In this document: positions 7,744 through 15,100 of the stretch, one piece after another
How positions within the stretch are numbered: the first letter of the stretch is position 1
Layout: each line of letters opens with the position of its first letter
From: 13-2-20CM-68-14 sp035640035
Lineage (GTDB): Bacteria; Actinomycetota; Thermoleophilia; Gaiellales; Gaiellaceae
NCBI GenBank assembly: GCA_035640035.1
Contig: DASQWX010000091.1
Location: 1-15,666 of the forward strand
Length of the DNA stretch: 15,666 nucleotides
Direction of reading: 5' to 3'
The notes under the pieces: generated by a model
What the model saw: only the letters and a program-made list of their open reading frames with translations
Databases searched by the model: none
Told to the model about the DNA's origin: nothing
Translations under genes and position numbers: made by a program

Positions 7744-8632
7744 CCTCAAAGGCGTACTCTCCGCGCGAGAAGCCGCGGCGCAGTTGGCCGAGGGGCTGCG
7801 GAGCGGCGGCACGGACGTCGACGAGCTGCCGATCGCGGACGGGGGCGAAGGGACGGGCGACGTGCTCGGCGCTCGCGTCCGCGAGCAGCTCGTCGTGCCG
7901 GATGCGTTCGGGCGACCGCACAAAGCGCCGATCCGCGAGCTACCGGACGGCTCTGCTCTCGTCGAGGCGGCGGAGGCGATCCCGCTCGACCCCGAACGGC
8001 TCGATCCGCTCGCCGCTACGAGCCGGGGGCTCGGCGAGCTGATCGCGGCGGTCGAGGCTCCGCGCCTGCTCGTTTGCCTCGGCGGGACGGCGAACGTCGA
8101 CGGCGGGGCGGGGCTGCTCGACGTCGTGCCGAAGCTACCGGCGCCGACGACGGTCCTTTGCGACGCCCTTGTTCCCCTACGCGACGCCGCGCGTCGCTTC
8201 GCCCCGCAAAAGGGGGCGACTCCCGCGCAGGTCGAGCTGCTCGAGGGGCGGCTCGCCTCGATGCGCGAGCTGGCGCCTTATTCCGAGCTTCCCGGAGCCG
8301 GCGCGGCCGGAGGCCTCGGCGCTGCGCTGGCGTCGCTCGGGGCCGAGCTTGTTCCCGGCGCGCAGGAGGTCTTGCAGCGCCTCGATTTCCGCACGCACGC
8401 GCGTCAGTCCGACCTCGTTGTCACCGGCGAAGGAAGGGTCGACGCAACGAGCACAACCGGCAAGGCGCCCGGCGAGGCGCTCCGCGTCTGCCGTGAGGAA
8501 GGCGTTCGCTGCGTCGTTTTCGGCGGACGGGTCGAGGTCGACCTCGAGGGCGCGGAGACCGTTGCGCTGAGCGGCGATCCGGGGCGCGCCGCCGAAGATC
8601 TCGTCGCGCTCGGCAAGCGCCTTAGTACGTGA
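7718..8632 (+). CDS. Glycerate kinase, GlxK/GarK-type, short
   Basis: ATP-dependent glycerate kinase of the GlxK/GarK family, which phosphorylates D-glycerate. At 304 aa it is well below the usual roughly 380. The GTG start overlaps the membrane protein by 26 bases and gives LASPASLKGVLSAREAA (4-20), aligning with the family's APDSFKGSLSA start; the usual Asp is Ala7 here. Further landmarks are PIADGGEGT (38-46), CLGGTANVDGGAGLLD (120-135), FAPQKGATPAQVELLEG (161-177), PGAGAAGGLGAALASLGAEL (192-211) and LVVTGEGRVDATSTTGKAP (233-251). The segment before FAPQKGA is contracted (LCDALVPLRDA) compared with the family's DVxNPLxG loop. The substrate may be glycerate or a related acid. The role in a glycolipid-like operon is not evident, and the gene may simply be a passenger. 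Its 3' end overlaps the convergent MFS gene. Confidence 0.87.
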   Translation: MRALASPASLKGVLSAREAAAQLAEGLRSGGTDVDELPIADGGEGTGDVLGARVREQLVVPDAFGRPHKAPIRELPDGSALVEAAEAIPLDPERLDPLAATSRGLGELIAAVEAPRLLVCLGGTANVDGGAGLLDVVPKLPAPTTVLCDALVPLRDAARRFAPQKGATPAQVELLEGRLASMRELAPYSELPGAGAAGGLGAALASLGAELVPGAQEVLQRLDFRTHARQSDLVVTGEGRVDATSTTGKAPGEALRVCREEGVRCVVFGGRVEVDLEGAETVALSGDPGRAAEDLVALGKRLST

Positions 8633-10271
8633 GCCCGAGTCGAGCGACGACGACGCCCTCGGCCGCCTCGCTGCTCGCCGCGTGGCCGGTGACGGCGCCG
8701 AGGAACGCGTCGCGCTCGAGCGCGAAGAGCTGGGTTGCCTTTCGAGCACGCGCGGTCGCCGTACGGGGAATGTCGCGGAGAAGCGCGATCTCGCCGAAGG
8801 ACTCGCCGGGGCCGAGGACGTTCGCCTCGCGGCCGCCGATTTCGATCTCGACCTCGCCGGAATCGACGATGTAGAAGCGGTCGCCGGCGTCGCCTTGCCG
8901 GAAAACCGTCTCGCCTGCGCCGACCTGCACGCGCGCGAGGCTGGCCGCGAGCGACTCGAGCGTCGGCGCCGGTAGCGGCGCGAACATCGGGATCGCGCGC
9001 AGGCGCTCCAGCTCGGCGGTCGGGACCGTGAGCGTCGTGTCAATGCGTGCGAGCATCCCGAAAGCCGGAATCGTCAACGCGGGCAGAATCGCTCCCGTCA
9101 CGATCAGCGCCGTCCGGATGCCGAAGGCGCTGACAAGAGCCGGCGCAACGATCGCGCCGATTCCGGAACCGGCGAAGAAGCCGCTATGGAGGACACCGAA
9201 CACACGCGCGAGCACCTTCTCGGGAACCACACGCTGGAGAAGCGTGAAGCCGGCGACGTCTCCGAGGGTCATACCGATGCCTGCCAGACCGATCAGGATG
9301 AAGGCCGGAGCAGGCTCCGCCCAGAGCCCGACGAGGAGGATCGGGCCGCCCCAGAGAATGAGCGCCAGACCGAATGCGAGTCCCAGTCTGCGGATGCCGA
9401 CCAACCCGACGGCGACGACGCCGCCGATCAGCCCACCGACGCCCAGGGCGGAGTTCAGGTAGCCGATTCCCGGCGCGCCGAGATCGAGCAGCCGGATCGC
9501 GGCGACCGCGGTGAGAACGACGAAAGCGCCGTAAACGAGCGTCTGGACGGCGAAGAGACCCACGATCAGGCGGAGCCTCCAGTCGCGCCCGATCGTCGCG
9601 AAGCCGGCCAGCGCCTCCTGCTGCCAGCCGCCGTGCGCTGCTTCTCTGACCGGTTCGGCTGCGGACAGCTTGATGAGCGCGAGCATCGCCGCGGACCACA
9701 GGAAAGCGACGGCGGTCAACGCGTACACGGTCTCGACGTTCGAGACGGCGAGGATGACACCGCCCAGTGCCGGCCCGACGAAGTACCCGGCGAATTCGAT
9801 CGTCGACGAGGCGACGTTTGCCGCCGCAAGCTGTTCGGGCGACTCCGCGAGGATGGGGAGCAAGGCCGACTCGGCAGGCTGGAACGCCTGCGTCACGAGC
9901 GTGACCAGGATCGCAAGGAGATAGACGACGACCGCGGGCGCGCTCAGTGCGATTGCAGCAGCGGCTGCGATCATCGCCGAGGCGCGGACGAGGTCGGAGA
10001 CGATCATCACGCGCAGGCGCGGGAAGCGATCGCCCACCATCCCGCCGAACGGAGCAGCGATGGCTGCGGGGAACCAGCGGATCAGGCCGACCAACCCGAC
10101 CGCGCCGGGGCCCCCTTGGCGGTAGGCGTACACCATCAGCGCGACGACGTAGCCCCATGTTCCGACGGAAGAGCCGATCCAGGCGAGTTGGATGCGACGC
10201 AGGCTCTGGTTGGAGTAGATCCCCTTGAAGGCGCGCACCGAGTCGAGCAGTTGCCGCCGCAGCGCGTCCAT
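8622..10271 (-). CDS. MFS transporter fused to a cyclic-nucleotide-binding domain
   Basis: Membrane transporter (549 aa) with a cytosolic regulatory domain at the C-terminus. Residues about 25-410 are a hydrophobic MFS body of the MFS_3/drug-efflux type, with the loop GMVGDRFPRLRVMIVSDL at 77-94. Residues about 418-530 are a CNB (CAP/PKA-type) domain: ERLRAIPMFAPL, FRQGDAGDRFYIVDSGEVEI, and the phosphate-binding cassette FGEIALLRDIPRTATA (492-507). The cassette keeps Glu494 and Arg503, the residues that hold the ribose and cyclic phosphate in the family, so ligand binding is plausible. Transport may be gated by cAMP or a related nucleotide; that is inference. The ATG is the only good start but lacks a Shine-Dalgarno sequence, so leaderless translation is possible. 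The transported substrate is unknown. Confidence 0.9.
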   Translation of the reverse strand: MDALRRQLLDSVRAFKGIYSNQSLRRIQLAWIGSSVGTWGYVVALMVYAYRQGGPGAVGLVGLIRWFPAAIAAPFGGMVGDRFPRLRVMIVSDLVRASAMIAAAAAIALSAPAVVVYLLAILVTLVTQAFQPAESALLPILAESPEQLAAANVASSTIEFAGYFVGPALGGVILAVSNVETVYALTAVAFLWSAAMLALIKLSAAEPVREAAHGGWQQEALAGFATIGRDWRLRLIVGLFAVQTLVYGAFVVLTAVAAIRLLDLGAPGIGYLNSALGVGGLIGGVVAVGLVGIRRLGLAFGLALILWGGPILLVGLWAEPAPAFILIGLAGIGMTLGDVAGFTLLQRVVPEKVLARVFGVLHSGFFAGSGIGAIVAPALVSAFGIRTALIVTGAILPALTIPAFGMLARIDTTLTVPTAELERLRAIPMFAPLPAPTLESLAASLARVQVGAGETVFRQGDAGDRFYIVDSGEVEIEIGGREANVLGPGESFGEIALLRDIPRTATARARKATQLFALERDAFLGAVTGHAASSEAAEGVVVARLGLTY

Positions 10272-10315
10272 TCAGTAAAGAATCGCAGGGACGATTGAGT
10301 TTTTGAAGCTGGCGA

Positions 10316-10345
10316 GGGAAGATTCGCGACAGAAACCGCGTCTAG
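10316..10345 (+). promoter_or_regulatory. Possible ECF-sigma-type promoter for the small acidic gene
   Basis: GGGAAG at 10316-10321 and CGTCTAG starting at 10339 are separated by 17 bases. This resembles the GGAAC/CGTC architecture of promoters read by ECF sigma factors. A start point near 10350 would leave a leader of about 30 bases carrying the strong ribosome site. No good housekeeping -35/-10 pair was found in the 107-base divergent region. It is a single match to a loose consensus, so confidence is low. Confidence 0.3.
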
Positions 10346-10367
10346 TTGAACGTCAGCAAAGTTTCGG

Positions 10368-10374
10368 AAGGAGG
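10368..10374 (+). promoter_or_regulatory. Strong ribosome binding site
   Basis: AAGGAGG, four bases before the ATG at 10379. It is the best Shine-Dalgarno match among the starts examined in the window. It fixes the start of the small acidic gene and argues that this short frame is truly translated, despite an in-frame upstream codon at 10346. Confidence 0.75.
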
Positions 10375-10378
10375 AAAG

Positions 10379-10549
10379 ATGACCGACGAGCCACGCGAGG
10401 AGATCCGCGACGAGGAGGAGGACGTCGAGGGTCACGGAGCTACCCCAGACTTGGAGGGGGAGAAGTTCCAGACCGACGAGGACGACGACGTCGAGGCACA
10501 CTCGCCGCCGTCCCCCCGGCCACCGTCGCCGCTCCCGCCTTCTCCGTAG
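10379..10549 (+). CDS. Small acidic protein with repeated DVE[G/A]H motif
   Basis: A 56-residue protein of no family I can name with confidence. Its first 40 residues are extremely acidic and contain two copies of the same short motif: EEEDVEGHG (residues 12-20) and DEDDDVEAHS (about 34-43), about 23 residues apart. The tail is a proline/serine run (PPSPRPPSPLPPSP). There is no signal peptide, membrane segment, cysteine or evident fold, so it is probably disordered. Support for a real gene comes from the strong AAGGAGG site, its own divergent upstream region with a possible promoter, and the terminator hairpin directly after it. It might be a modified-peptide precursor, a binding or decoy peptide, or a metal- or protein-interacting small protein. 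None of these is shown, and no peptide-modifying enzyme is encoded in the window. Confidence 0.72.
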   Translation: MTDEPREEIRDEEEDVEGHGATPDLEGEKFQTDEDDDVEAHSPPSPRPPSPLPPSP

Positions 10550-10572
10550 GCAGCGATTTCAGTTGAGAGCGC

Positions 10573-10603
10573 CGTTCGGGCCGGGAACCTCCCGGCCCGA
10601 ACG
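10573..10603. terminator. Bidirectional intrinsic-type terminator hairpin
   Basis: A perfect 13-bp inverted repeat: CGTTCGGGCCGGG at 10573-10585 pairs with CCCGGCCCGAACG at 10591-10603 around an AACCT loop. On the plus strand it is followed by CTTTCT, a short imperfect T tract. It lies 23 bases after the small acidic gene and 10 bases beyond the stop of the convergent GAF gene. It is therefore placed to end transcription from both sides. Confidence 0.8.
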
Positions 10604-10613
10604 CTTTCTGTGA

Positions 10614-11267
10614 TTAGAAGGACACGTCCGCGCGCAGGACGTCGTCGAGCGCCGCGAGCAGCCTCAGCGCCGGCTCCCGCTGCGCCTCGTCAAGATCCTC
10701 GAGCGCCGACGCCACGCGGGCGATGACGCCGGCTTCGCGGCCGCTTTCGGTCAACACCGACCGGGCATGACGCGCGCGCTGAAGGAGATCGAGGGCGATC
10801 GCGGCCTGGTTAGCGAAGAGGCCGAGCAGCTCCATGTGGCCGAGGGAGAATTCGACGGCCTGCGAACGGTCGAGCACCTGGAGGACCCCGAGGACCCGCT
10901 CGTCGTGCAGCAGCGGCACCGACATCATCGCCTCGGGAACGTACCCGGTGCTCTCTGCCTGCTCGCGCGAGAAGCGTGGATCCTGCCGAAGGTCTTCGAT
11001 CACGAGCGGCTGGCGGGTGACGAGCGTCCAGCCGGCGATGCCCGTGCTCGACGGGAAACGCATCCCGACGAGGCTGTCCGAGCCTTCGCCGGCAACGGCC
11101 TCGAAGACGAGCTCGTCCGCTTCTTCGTCGTGGAGGAATATCGACGCCGCTTTCGCGGAGAAGATCGCCCGAGCCACCTCGACGATCGACCGAAGGAGGG
11201 CGCGGTGCTCGTCCTCGGCGGATAAGACTCCCGCGGAAACGGCGGCTTGCAGGTTGCTCTCGGTCAC
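10614..11267 (-). CDS. GAF-domain protein
   Basis: Cytosolic sensor-type protein (217 aa). One GAF domain spans about 23-165. It starts with LRSIVEVARAIFSAKAASIF, continues with MRFPSSTGIAGWTLVTRQPL, and ends with VPLLHDERVLGVLQVLD and the helix LLGLFANQAAIALD. GAF domains bind small molecules such as cyclic nucleotides or chromophores, or serve in dimerisation. No partner output domain (kinase, GGDEF, HTH) is present; only about 50 helical residues follow. The GTG start overlaps the protease stop by four bases (GTGA) and has GGAGG six bases upstream, which rejects the longer open frame running into the protease gene. It is last in the operon and probably works with the protease and cyclase. 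The ligand is unknown. Confidence 0.88.
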   Translation of the reverse strand: MTESNLQAAVSAGVLSAEDEHRALLRSIVEVARAIFSAKAASIFLHDEEADELVFEAVAGEGSDSLVGMRFPSSTGIAGWTLVTRQPLVIEDLRQDPRFSREQAESTGYVPEAMMSVPLLHDERVLGVLQVLDRSQAVEFSLGHMELLGLFANQAAIALDLLQRARHARSVLTESGREAGVIARVASALEDLDEAQREPALRLLAALDDVLRADVSF

Positions 11268-12109
11268 GCGGCGCCTCCGACGTTCGATGCTGTCAGGTAG
11301 AGCACGCTCTTGAGTTGGAAGGGCGTCAGCTCGGGATGCTTGGCCAGGATCAGGGCGCAGATCCCGCTCATATGCGGTGTCGCGAAGCTGTTGCCGGAGG
11401 AGCGAACCGTTGCGCCGCCCATCCAGGCGACGTCGACGTTCACGCCACGGGCGAAGAACTCGACCGGGGGCGACGGGTTGTAGAAGAACGTCAGCGGATC
11501 CTGCTCCTCGTGGCTTCCCACCGAGATGACCGACGAGAAGCGCCACGGGTAGCTCTCGACGGGCATGTTGTGCGCCGAGGCAACGAGGACGGTGCGCCGG
11601 AAGTACGCGCTGTCGGCCAGCTCGTGGAGCAGGCCCGAGAACTGCTTCTTCGTCGTCGAGAGACTCATGTTGACGACGTCGAATCCCTGGCCGATCGCCC
11701 AGCGCAATCCTTCGAGAAGCACGGCGCCGCTGCCCTTGAAGCCGGCGCCGAGCACGCGGACGCTGAACAACCGTGCGTCGGGCGCCAGGGCTCGAACGAT
11801 GCCCGCGCAGGCGGTGCCGTGGCCGCAGAGATCGCCTTCGGAATCGTCCTCGACGACGATCTCGCCTTCTTCGGTCTTCCGCAGCGCGACTGCGCCCTCG
11901 AGCGGACCGATCCTGGGGTGGTCGGGCTGCACGCCGCTGTCGAGGATGCAGACGCGGATACCCGCCCCGGTCGAGCCGCCGAGCGCCCAGTCGCGCGTGA
12001 CGCGTTCCGGCCACTCCACTCCGATTCCGATCGTCTCGGACGCCGCGGCCGGGAGGCTCCACGCGGGCAGCGTCTCGCCGGTGTATCGCTCGGGCTGCTG
12101 TTGCGCCAC
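11264..12109 (-). CDS. Cytosolic subtilisin-like serine protease (S8)
   Basis: Subtilase of 281 aa with a complete catalytic set: Asp57 in CILDSGV, His97 in CGHGTACAGI, oxyanion Asn181 in SAHN and nucleophile Ser241 in SSGNSFATPHMSG. The oxyanion context is SAHN rather than the common AAGN. There is no signal peptide, membrane segment or inhibitor propeptide (only about 45 residues precede the domain), so it should act inside the cell and would need some other control. The start is GTG, with AGGA eight bases upstream next to the cyclase stop. It lies nine bases after the cyclase/ATPase gene and overlaps the GAF gene. The context suggests a protease whose activity or targeting is governed by a sensor ATPase, as in STAND-protease systems. 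Its substrate is unknown. Confidence 0.9.
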   Translation of the reverse strand: MAQQQPERYTGETLPAWSLPAAASETIGIGVEWPERVTRDWALGGSTGAGIRVCILDSGVQPDHPRIGPLEGAVALRKTEEGEIVVEDDSEGDLCGHGTACAGIVRALAPDARLFSVRVLGAGFKGSGAVLLEGLRWAIGQGFDVVNMSLSTTKKQFSGLLHELADSAYFRRTVLVASAHNMPVESYPWRFSSVISVGSHEEQDPLTFFYNPSPPVEFFARGVNVDVAWMGGATVRSSGNSFATPHMSGICALILAKHPELTPFQLKSVLYLTASNVGGAA

Positions 12110-12118
12110 GCGGCGATC

Positions 12119-15100
12119 CTATGTCGCGACGAGCTCGGCGAGGAGTGCGCGCGTGCGTTCGATCGCGGGGACGACGCCCTTCTGCTCGTAGAGCTCGAGG
12201 GCGCGCTCGCCTTCCGCTCGGGCCTCCTCGGTACGCCCCGCGAGCTGAAGCACTTCCGCCAACGCCTCGTGCGCGTAGGCAACGTGCCGCATGTGCCCCT
12301 TCAAACGCTGTGAGCGGGCAACGCCCTCCCGGGCATGTGCCTCCGCCTCGGCGAGGCGCCCGCGCCGGGCGAGCACCTTCGCGTGCAAAATCGGGAACCA
12401 GGCGAGATTGATTGCGTCGTCGGCGGCCGAAAGCGACTCGGCCTGGGCGAGCACATCGTCGGCCGCGTCCAGCCGACCTTGCTCGTAGAGCGCCTCCGCA
12501 AGCCCCGCCAGGAGTGTCGAGCTGTACGACTTGTCTCCGAGCTGTTCGAGCTCCGCCAGGCCTTCCTGCAGCGTCTGCTCGGCGGCGGCCGGATCGTCGG
12601 CGAGCACCTCGAGCTCCGCCTGCGGGTTCGCGGACCCCCCGAAAAATGCGCGCATTCCGAGCTCCCGATACCTCGTTCGAGCACGGGCTACGGTTGAGAT
12701 CCCCGCTGCGAGGTCCCCGCTGAGGGCGTCGAGACAACCCCGCCAAAAGTCGGCGTGGGTCTGTTGGAGCGGAGTCGCGGCATGAGTACTGACGCTCTCC
12801 CAGATCGCCCGGCCTTCCGGCAGCGGCGTGTCGCCGAAGTAGGCAGCGAAGCCGATCCAGAAGTCCGCCTCCGTCGCCAGGCGCGCCTCACCGGCGCACC
12901 GCGCGTGCTCGGCGGCGGCCCGCATCGCGATGCCGATCGAATCGACGTCGCCCTCCATGTTCGCGGCCTGTGCCCTCAGCCGCCAGACTCGGGCCAGACC
13001 CACGTCGTCCCCTAGCTCGGTAAGAACGTCCAGGCCCCTCTGGGCAAGCTTGGCCGTCTCCTGAGCCGACAGCCGTTGGTTCCCGATCTGGACCAACCCC
13101 AGGACGAGCCGGGCCCGCCACTCGTGCGCCCGATCGCCGGCCGCGAGGGAGTCGTCGATTATCCCGCCGAGGACGTTTTCCGCCGCCTCGAAGTCGATTT
13201 CGGCCAGGGCGTCGGCGAGGCCGAGCCGGAGATCCATTCGCCGGTCGTCGTCTGCCGGCAGGGCGACAAGCGCCCGCTCGAGCAGGCCCGCAGCGGCGGG
13301 CATGTCGGCACGAGCCAGCGCGCGTTCGCCGGCGGCGGCCAGTCGGCCGCCGCCACGAGCGCCGAGCTCACGGCCCCGGTCGTCGAGCGGCCCGAGCTCG
13401 CTGCGATAGCGGAACGCCTGCTCAAGGTGGTAGCCGACGATCTCGTCGAACTCGCTTCGCTCGCCCTCGAGCCAGTCGGCGAAGCGCTCGTGAAGCTCGG
13501 CCCGGAGCTCCTTCGCCATGGCGGAGTAGGCCGCATCGCGGACGAGCTGGTGCCGGAAGCGGAAGGCGTCGGCGGAGGGGAAGACGCTGGAACGGTGGGG
13601 GCGGATCAACTCCTTGCGGACAAGCAGCTGGAGCGCTTCCACGATCGGTGTCCCGTCGGGTGCGAGCTCGGCGAGCGCGCCGGCCCAGAATTCCTTGCCG
13701 ATCACCGAGGCGCCTTCGATCGCGGTTCGCTCGTGATCCCCGAGGCGATCGAGCCGCGCAGCGAGGAGGGCCTGGATCGTCGGAGGAACGGAGACGTCCG
13801 CGTCGGCTGTCCCGTCCTCGCCCAGCATCGCCAGCATTTGCTCGACGAAAAGCGGATTCCCCTCGGCCGCATTCGCCACCTTCATCCTCAGGGCGGGCGC
13901 CAGCTCCGAGCCGGCGAGGAGATTCTCGATCAGCGCCTCGGCCGCATCGTCGCTGAGCGGCTCGAGCAGGATCGAGGTTGCGTTCAGCTTGCCGCCGGAC
14001 CAGCCCGGCCGGTCGTCGAGGAGCTCGGGACGTGCGATGCACAGCAGCAAGATCGGGGCGTCGCGGCTGAAGTCGGCGGCGTGCTCGACCAAGTCGAGGA
14101 AGGTCGGCTCGGCCCACTGGAGGTCGTCGAAGACGACAATGAGTGGCTGCTCCCGGGCGAGTGCTTCGAACAGCTTTCGCACCGCCCAGGGAATCTCTTC
14201 CGGAGAGGCTCCGCCTTCGGCCTGGCCGATCGCGGTGAGGACCGTATTGACGATCGATCGCGCGTCGGGCTCGCCCTCGAGAAACTGCACGAGCCGTTCT
14301 TCGTTGCCGAGCTGGTCGAGAATCTCCACCAGCGGCCAGTACGTGATCCCCTCTCCGTAGGAGAGGCAGCGCCCGGAGATGACGTTGGCCTCGCCGCCCA
14401 GACCGGCGAGGAACTCCTGGGCGAGCCGCGATTTCCCGATCCCGGCAACCCCGAGGATCGTGAACAGATGGCACGACTGCTCGTCGACCGCGCGTCGGTA
14501 GGCCTGGCGCAGGAGATCCTGCTCTCGCTCGCGACCGACGAGCTCGGACTCGAGCCTGCGCGCGAACGGCTCCGCGCCCGCGACGACACGCACGAGGAGC
14601 CTCGGGGCAAGCTCGTCGGTCTTGCCTTTGACGCTGAGCGGATCGACCACCTCCGCTTCGACCGCGTCGCGCACGAGGCGGTACGTGCTCTCGCCGAGAA
14701 GGGTCTGACCGGGGGCCGCCGCCTGCTCGAGGCGCGCGGCGACGTTCACCGCGTCCCCGGTCACGAGTCTTTGCCCCGCGCGCGGGTCGCCGGCCACGAC
14801 CTCGCCCGTGTTGATGCCGGTCCGGTTCTCCAGGCGGACGCCGTAGTCTCGCTCGAGCTCCTCGTTCAGCCGCGCAAGCTCGTCGCGCATGTCGGCCGCC
14901 GCACGAACGGCGCGCAGCGCGTCGTCTTCGTGCACGAGCGGAAGCCCGAAGACGGCCATGATCGCGTCGCCGATGAACTTCTCCACGGTTGCGCCATGTC
15001 GTTCGAGCGCCGCGGACATGACGTCGAAGTAGCGGGACATCACGCGCCGGAGGGACTCGGGATCGAGGCGCTCTCCGAGGGCGGTCGAGCCCATAACGTC

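Noticed and set aside
9186..10298. 370-codon plus-strand frame opposite the MFS-CNB gene
   Set aside because: It is the complement of a clear membrane-protein gene. The highly charged product (Asp/Glu/Arg) is the usual antisense image of hydrophobic codons.
10346..10378. Upstream in-frame start that would lengthen the small acidic protein to 67 residues
   Set aside because: The AAGGAGG site lies inside this stretch, exactly placed for the ATG at 10379, so the shorter form is preferred.
10136..10501. Minus-strand frame giving a hydrophobic, Leu/Val-rich N-terminus opposite the small acidic gene
   Set aside because: The hydrophobic run is simply the complement of GAC/GAG-rich codons. It overlaps the MFS start and has no ribosome site I could see.
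11268..12746. Long minus-strand open frame extending the GAF protein upstream to 710 residues
   Set aside because: The upstream part is Arg/Gly-rich shadow sequence of the protease and cyclase genes. The GTG at 11267, with GGAGG before it and a stop overlap, is a far better start.
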